Below are positions 57,246 through 64,000 of a stretch of DNA of 64,000 nucleotides, piece by piece (within the stretch, counting starts at the first letter, position 1; the number at the start of each line of letters is the position of its first letter). The DNA comes from Gelatoporia subvermispora B (Eukaryota; Basidiomycota; Agaricomycetes; Polyporales; Gelatoporiaceae), in contig KB445815.1 in assembly GCA_000320605.2 (NCBI GenBank), positions 323,790 to 387,789 of the forward strand. The letters run 5' to 3'. The notes under the pieces were generated by a model that was given only the letters and a program-made list of their open reading frames with translations, did no database searches and was not told the origin of the DNA. A program made the translations under genes and the position numbers.

Positions 57246-60239
57246 AGGACTGCTGGTCGGACGGGATGGGGTCGGTAGGGACAGGACCTGTTGTCGGTCC
57301 CTGTCGGTCCTGTCTGTGGTCTCGGTCCTAGTCCCTGGCTATAGGGGAAACCACAGGGACTGGGGGGACCGATCACAACCGGTCGAGGACTGGCCTTCTC
57401 TTCATGTCAGCCACAGCTAATTGGGATGTGGTGGCACGTCGGCACATCTTAAATAAGTAATACCGGCGGGTTGTACTATAGTAGTATAATCAAAATATAT
57501 TCACATTTTCTTCTTGGCTGATACAACCCGGCTCCTAGCCCAAAGAGCGTGATGGTCTACCATGTCGAACATAGACTGCCCAGTGCGTACTTGCATTCCC
57601 ACATTAAAGGTGGCCCAGGCTGCTGAAGAGTCTATGCCAGCAAAAAAAAAACAAATGATCCGTCGTCAGCTTTGCATGGACGCACAGGTGGAGGTGAGAG
57701 CATGTACTAGTCAAAAACAAAATCTACTAAGTCAGCCAACAGGCTAGCTGCCCCACAGACGGATGCCGGCTCAGAACAATTGCGTACCTCAGAACATGGA
57801 TGCCCAGCTATCAAACCGCCAAAGCGTCGCAGTCCCTTCAATCCAAATCAGGGCTCGGATGATGAGGCTCCTCTCCGCAAGTGTCCCGCTTCTCTCGCAA
57901 TTCAACGCACTGAAAGCGTGATAATCGACCTTGACGTGGATGATGGAGGTTCGGAGATAGAGAATCTAGATGACATTGTCGAGAGGAATGAGACAGAAGA
58001 TGCAGCGGCTGACAAGTGCGAGCCGGATAATACTCCTCAGAGTGGTTCTGAGGTATGGTATATCAGTATTTTCTTTGTTCAATTAATTAAAGGTTCTTAC
58101 TGGTGTAATACTGGATACATGCTGGGCTGGGGAACCGCAGTAGGATTGACCACCGTGGGCCTTCCAGCACACCAGAGAAGGAACGGGGAGAGGACGGAAG
58201 TCAAGCCAGAGGCAATGCCCCCACACCACAAGCATTGGAGGCAGAGTATGCCTCAGGATGCCTCTGTAGTGCAAAAACATCGGAGGCACTCCACAACACA
58301 GGGGGCTTCCCAAGGGCCCTGGCGCCGGAACGCGTCTCACAAGGACCTCACACGGGGCGCAATGAGTTCGCATCAGAGGGATTCAGAGAAGGGGTGCATG
58401 CGGGGCGGCATTGACATTGGAAAACCCTAACGCGACTGGCTTACATCTCGGACTACCTAATCGCACAGTACGTCTACTCGGTGGCGCCCCTCGTAGGCCG
58501 GAGCGGGCTCGACAACACCCTCTACATCCTTGGTGGGCCAGTCTCCAAAAAGCAACCCTGCGAGGTACATAAGGCACTCTTCAACCTTTCCAAAGACCAG
58601 CGTGTGGTGGGGCTGCGCACCTGAGTGCACGCGAAGTAAACAAAGGTAGTGGCGGGCTCTCTGGAATAGTTCCCGATCTACGTTGGCTGTGCAGATGTGT
58701 TAAGCAAAACCGCATCCGAGCCTATTGAACCACTTACTACCCAACATCTCTATGGTTTCATCAAGCAACAGCGAGCATTCATGCATGCGTTCCAGAAGGG
58801 GTTCGTATGCCAGACGCCAGGGACGGAGGCATTCCGAGAGGAACAATATCCCGGGAGTGTCATGGATGCAGGTCAACCCAAAGTCAAGGTGTGCGGTGAT
58901 GCTAGAAACCTCTCGGAGCGAGAAGGACAATGGCACTGAAATACTGGTGCTCTGAAGAAGCTGCGCGTAGCTGTTGAGCAGCACCTGACCCCAGAGCAGC
59001 ATCAACTAGGGTGGGGAGGGGCCTGGCGGAGCGCGTGATGACTCACCACAAGGGTCCGGGTCCAACCAGCCCACCCGAGCCACAGATGGATCTCATCGGG
59101 GTTGAACACTGGCTCGCACTGAACTTTGGAACGGAGCAATACACCGGCGGTGTTGTATCCTTCAAGTGCCTGCGCAATGGCAGACGGAGAAAGATGCGAG
59201 CGGAGGGAAGGGGCAACAGAGGCCATTGAAAGCGTGGCAGTGGGGGCGGTGACAGCGGGGGCTCTGGGAGGAGGCTGAAGGGGAAGGGGGCCCCGGGGAA
59301 GGGCCTGAAATATGTCCTCGACAGCCCCTTGGAGGGCACGTATCACGGAATTAGCTGGGAGCACATCAAGCCGATCCACAATGCTGCGGGAACTCATTAC
59401 CAATTGCAGAACAGGGTGACGGGAAAGAGTGCGGTGGGGGCGAGTGAGTACCATGTCAGACCGGAGGGGACAATATTGTCTCTGTACCAAGAGTGTGGCC
59501 GGCCGATATACCGCGTGAAGCCCAGCGGGCATGCGGCGGGTATCCAGAACTCGACGGAAGATGTGGTCCTGGCGGGACACAGAACAATGTGAAGGGAACA
59601 TGGAACGGCGGTTCCGTTAACAAAAGGGATGTGATTCACCATGCAGGGGCATGGAAGCGACGGGGAACAGCGGTTCCAGCAAGAAGCGATACGAGTCACC
59701 GTGCAGCGGCATGGAGGCAACATGGAACAGCGGTTACAGCGACAAGCAATGCAATATACTGTGCAGCGGCATGGGCGGGACATAAAACAGCGGTTCTGGC
59801 GACAGGCGACGAGACTTCTTACGTAGCGGCGTGGAGGCAAGCAGGAAACGAGGGTTCCATCCTGGGGGTATCACCAGATCCGCGGCCTTGGGGGGGAGCA
59901 TGCAGTTGCGAGGTTTGGAACAGAAGGGGGAATATAGTGGTGGAGGAGCGGAGGAGGAGGGGGCCCTTCCTGACCCCCTTGGTAGGGACACCATATTCCG
60001 GTCTTACGACTTTGCGCCTGGAGTAGACTCGGAGACGCACACGCACAATCTGATTTTTGTTGACATTCTGGAGCTCGACTTGTGAGTAGCTGGGGAAGCC
60101 CATGCCCTGAGAAGAAAAATCCAAAAGCACCTGCGCTGTCTCTAAGTACGGGAAGGATGACCTCCGGACCCTCCAACAAGTCCTTATTCCCTAGCACCTT
60201 GCATCTGCTGTCCACTTCCTGACTCCCACAGACCTGGGA
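57246..60239. other. transposon debris with unidentified coding remnants
   Basis: Begins with a GGACTGG/GTCGGTCCTG-rich block (57250-57400) resembling one at 63290-63500. A frame at 57780-58052 is acidic (DLDVDDGGSEIENLDDIVE). Another stretch (about 58433-58624) reads YISDYLIAQYVYSV and LDNTLYILGGPV before a stop. A minus frame at 59002-59601 is also open. None matches a domain I can name. They may be parts of decayed elements. Confidence 0.5.
59600..59840. repeat. 60-bp tandem repeat, about four copies
   Basis: Diverged copies share GGAACAGCGGTTCC and GTGCAGCGGCATGG at about 60-bp spacing. Because the unit is a multiple of three, both strands are open across it and give 20-residue protein repeats (minus strand CR.NRC....PCRCTV). 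The individual copies differ considerably. Confidence 0.75.
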
Positions 60240-63222
60240 GGTTGTACTCGATCTTGACTGCGGCCTACCCCAAGCATTACACCAGGACGAGGAGATTTCC
60301 CTGCCTACTCAGCTGCCATCCAAGGCCGAGAGTGTCCGTGACCTGGAGACAATCTTCACCGTGCTCAAGAAGGTGTCGTTCATACGCTCAGGCCAGAAGA
60401 CTGAGGTGCAAAAGGGTCGCTTCTGCACTATCTGTCAGTAAGTAATTTCGCATTAATACTGTGCTACACACCTTTTTCATCTTGATATCCAGAGACAACC
60501 CAAAGATAAAGGCCTCTAAGGGCGCTCGGGCTGGATAGGTCACTGGCAGTAATACATCGTGTCGCTGGCACATTGCCTCTGTGCATTACAAGGAGTATGT
60601 TATTAGATGTAAGCGAGATGGGCTTAAAGAGCAAAATGCGGCCATGCCAAGGGAAATCCAGGAAGAACGTGCTACAGCTGCCGCAGGAGTGAGCAAGGGT
60701 AAAGCCAGCCAAATGACCCTTGATGCTGTGGCTGAAAAGGTGCAGACGCCTACCACATTCTCACGTGAAGCTATTCTAGATAGCATGGCAAAGCATGTCG
60801 TCTGCAGTGACCAGGTACCTCTTCTCGCTTGATTTATTGCTCTTGTCTTATTTCATACACTCTATGTAGGCTCTTCTTGGGGCAGATACCCCAACGTTCA
60901 TGAATTGCCTGGTCATTATGCGACTGAAGACATCTCGTGAAGACCTCCCCAAGTGAGGCGTCGTTCGAAACTACATAAGCAATCAGTTTGTCAAGCATAT
61001 GGAACACATCAAAATCAATATCTCTAACGCACCCGGCGACATTTCCACAAACTGGGACATGTACCAGTGAGCCATTCCTCAGAATGCTTGGATTTTGGAT
61101 CGAGGTTCTTGATACCGGCAAGTGGAAGCTGCACGCTGAAGTGCTTGCACTCCACCGCGTTTTTGGAGACCATGGTGGCGACAATCTTGGGAAGTACTTC
61201 GTTTGGTTGACAGACCGTGCCGGCTTGATGTCTCGTACACACAGTAAGGTGCGCAACCATTTTGTATTATATAAACCCATACTGATGCTGTTCGTTATGT
61301 AGCTTGGCTACATCACCATGGACAATGCCTCAAATAATGACTCCGCAGCCATGACAATCAAGTCTATTCTCACATGTCGCAACACCTTCGACTGGTATGC
61401 CTCGGAACGCAAGCTTAATTGTCTAGCGCACATCATCAACCTCGCAATTGAGGACTTCATGGGTGTTGTTACGCAAACTGGCATCACCGAGTCAAAGCAA
61501 GCAATTTGGGAGTATAATCCGCAGCTCCCAGAGAACCGCGTCATCATAGGTGGCCTCGATGTTATAGCTTGTGTGCGAACACTTGCGGTAAAGGTATGTC
61601 TACTTATTCGTTATCAGTTCCTTATATGATGTCTCACTTGTATCAGATCCAGGCGTCTGGGCAATGAAAGGATCATTTCCATGTGCGACAATAGGAATCT
61701 GGTCAGAAGACACCACTCAACATCCCCCTTCACTCAAATGTCCGGTGGGGGAGCGCCTATAAGATGTGTCACACCGCGTGGCTTCTGCGTGACTCTATTA
61801 ATGTCTTTATCACAACAGCTGATGCGAAATTTGGACCCATCACTGTAATCCGGAAGAATGGTCGCCTCATCAAGAAGATCCCTTGGAGTGCTGTTCGGTT
61901 TGACGAGAGAGACTGGCAGTGAGTGTGCTTATGTGCTGATATTCTCGAGGTAAGACGTGCTCTCACGCCAGGGTCCCTTACTAATATTCTGTACAAACCC
62001 AGGATGCTAACCATTATCAGCAGGCAGCATCCTCCGACTCAGTGCCGACACTGCATTGTGTTATTCCCACACTAGAAAACCTTCTCACACGGTGGGACAA
62101 GAAGGTCAAGTCACCCAAATATGTACTCTTTCACGATGTGGTTCATCGTGGGTTAGACAAGCTTACCAAGTACTACGCAAAACTCGATAATTCTAGTGTC
62201 TATGTCATCGCACTCTGTAAGTGATTTGATATATGAGATATCATTGAAGCTAATCCAACACTAGTTATTCACCCCTACTACAAGCTCAGATATATCAAGC
62301 AAAAGTGGGGTGGGAAAAAGGAGCAAGATGATGAAATTGCTAATGGAAACCCTGATGCACATCAGGAAAATATCTATTTTACTTGCCTGTCTTTTTGGTC
62401 CTTGGGCGTGGCTTTGGCGCATTTTTGGCGCGCAACAGGGCAGCGAAGATGCCAGTAAGCCTCGAAAGGCAGGTAGAAGGCGTAAAAGTCAACGCGATGT
62501 TTTCCTGATGCAGTGAACTGGCATGACTTCGCACATACGGTTGTTGAGCAAGCAGTAAGTTCTAGCTGATTTCGACCGCTCTCTTAGCTAGAATTAATGT
62601 CATAGATAACGAAGTACTGGCCTAAGCAGCTCATGGTATCACCTGAGAATCCACCCTCTGGCTCAGCCCTAATGCAAGAGACTTCTGACTCAGACGAGGA
62701 TGATTACGACCATGCACGCAAACGGCAGGTCGCAGCAAGTGAATTGGGCAGCTGGCATGCAGAACTCAAGCATTATCTTGACAATCCTGCCAATGATGTC
62801 ACGAAGGACAAGGATACTGTGACTTGGTGGGCTATAAGTTCTTTTTTGTCAGGGTTTCTCTACCTCATCTAACTCTGTATTAGTGACACTGCATAACATT
62901 TCCCACAATTGCTTGCATCGCGCTGGATATTCTGCCTATCCCCACCACCTCAGTTCTGGTTGAATCTTTCTTCTCACGTACTGGCCGGATTTCGACGGAT
63001 TGCCGGAGCCGTCTTGGGTCTGGTATTACTGAGTGGATTGAGATATTACATTACAGCTAGAAGAAGGAAATTGTCGACTATGCCTGCATCAACTTAGCAG
63101 AGATTGAAGAGCTTGAGGAGAAGCTTGATGAGTTCAAACTAATTCTCGAGGATGAGGTGGCCTTTGCTGAGGCTGGTCTTGATGATGACGAGGAGTGTGA
63201 GGAGCTCAAGTGGATGAAATAG
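60240..63222 (+). pseudogene. decayed hAT-family transposase
   Basis: Fragments in order and on one strand, in different frames and with several stops: a BED-like finger (FCTIC ... SNTSCRWHIASVH, CX2C and HX4H) near 60420-60590; a region around LDAVAEKVQTPTTFSREAI; the hAT core MDNASNNDSAAMTIKSIL with LNCLAHIINLAIEDF at 61318-61460; a VRWGSAYKM motif near 61760; and the C-terminal dimerisation block DILPIPTTSVLVESFFSRTG near 62925-62985, followed by an acidic tail to 63222. An in-frame TAG at 63058 and other stops mean it cannot encode one protein, although a few stops could be removed by introns. Confidence 0.75.
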
Positions 63223-64000
63223 ATTACATTTTTGTTTGCTTGGTATCTGTCATAGCAACATCTCTATTGACTGTAGTCTGCCACTAAGAACTAACAAGAA
63301 CTGACTAAGGACTGACGAGAACCAACCATGACCGGCCCGGACTGACTCAGGACTGGTACAAGTCTGGGACCGACTACAACTGGTCTAGGATTGCAGTCTT
63401 TTGCAGTCTTTGGAAGACTGCAGTCCCAGTCCCAGTCCTTAGGACTGAAGGCAGTCCAGTCCCAGTCCAGTGACCAGTCCCACCTGAGAGTGTCCAAAGA
63501 TTGGACTGAACCGAGTCATAGATGCGCCTGTCTATCAGGATGTACTGACTTGGGTATGGAATCGCTGGGTGAGATTGGGCTCGACTATTCGGGCCTAATG
63601 CTCAAAGCAAATCGGGTACTGTCCTTTTGTGACTTGTGCCTGTGATGCTGAAGGATGTGGATTACTTGCCGATGGTCAAACCTGTTTGCAATTAACCACT
63701 CGGGGATCCGCCGCGACTGCGTGCACCTTTGAGGTGCTGCCGGTTGCTGGTAGTCTTCATTGAAGGCCACGATCCCTGTCCGCTGGACAGGGAGAGCTGT
63801 GCCTGAAACTTGTGAGATCGGGAAACAAGGTGTCTCGCTCGTTGGCTCGCGGTATACAAGTACACTCAGGTGGAACGTGTCTGCTTGCTGCGGGGTGACA
63901 TACAAATGGAGGCTTTTAAAGCCTTGTAACGAACGCCCGCCGCCGAAAGCACCGTGTGTGCTAGTACGCGGCGTATTGTGAGGTGGGCCTTGTGCCCTTG
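63223..64000. other. GACTGG-rich block and unannotated end
   Basis: 63290-63500 contains many copies of GACTGG/CCAGTC (for example CAGTCCCAGTCCCAGTCC near 63420-63438), like the subterminal repeats of hAT elements. A similar block at 57250-57400 lies on the other side of the decayed transposase. The last 450 bp shows no gene. Confidence 0.55.

Noticed and set aside
59600..59840. Regularly spaced repeats suggestive of a CRISPR array
   Set aside because: The genome is eukaryotic and the units are contiguous diverged tandem copies without unique spacers.
1..64000. tRNA, rRNA or other RNA genes
   Set aside because: No cloverleaf with a GGTTCRANNCC-type T-arm and no rRNA-like sequence was found by eye; a covariance-model search was not possible.

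Overview
The window is nuclear DNA of a filamentous basidiomycete, most likely an Agaricomycete; an assignment to Polyporales is only a guess. The evidence is dense 45-75 bp GT-AG introns, long GC-rich exons, a PCL-type cyclin, a Yea4-type nucleotide-sugar transporter, a Zn2Cys6 factor, a BCAS3-domain protein, a local expansion of F-box/LRR-like genes, and a transposon that pairs a DUF6589-like protein with a RecQ-like helicase.

Layout. 0.3-13.8 kb holds ordinary genes: an SH3 protein (+), a WD40 protein (-), a short-chain dehydrogenase (-), a Pho85-type cyclin (+) and a UDP-GlcNAc transporter homologue (+). A degenerate inverted copy of the transporter/F-box junction lies at 5.0-6.7 kb, and its parent-like copy is at 13.6-15.4 kb. 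From 14.0 to 24.0 kb, continuing at 30.4-30.8 kb, is a cluster of F-box/LRR-like genes. Two of them (19.6-20.9 and 21.6-22.9 kb) are tandem duplicates with identical exon lengths and a 4-nt first exon, and one is split in two.

The main discovery is at 24.0-30.4 kb. A complete-looking 6.4 kb mobile element sits inside an F-box gene. It has imperfect terminal inverted repeats, subterminal copies of the same motif in the opposite orientation, and a target-site duplication of about 9 bp (7-11 bp depending on where the ends are drawn). It carries a DUF6589-like protein (+) and a RecQ-like helicase (-) that converge and overlap at their 3' ends. In silico, taking out the element and one TSD leaves a single in-frame F-box gene of 344 codons. 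This marks the element's ends, and it suggests that the DUF6589-like protein is the transposase and the helicase an accessory factor.

33-56 kb holds a Zn2Cys6 transcription factor (+), a large Ser/Pro-rich coiled-coil protein (-), a GATA-like zinc-finger regulator (-), a very GC-rich 5.5 kb gene-free stretch with minisatellites, a BCAS3/WD40 protein (+) and a small acidic hypothetical protein (+). From 56.9 kb to the end is transposon debris: a 342 bp MITE with TIRs and an 8-bp TSD, a 60-bp tandem repeat, and a decayed hAT transposase flanked by GACTGG-rich blocks.

Most gene models were spliced by hand. In most multi-exon models the exon lengths sum to a multiple of three with consistent phases. 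Unresolved joints are stated in the entries.
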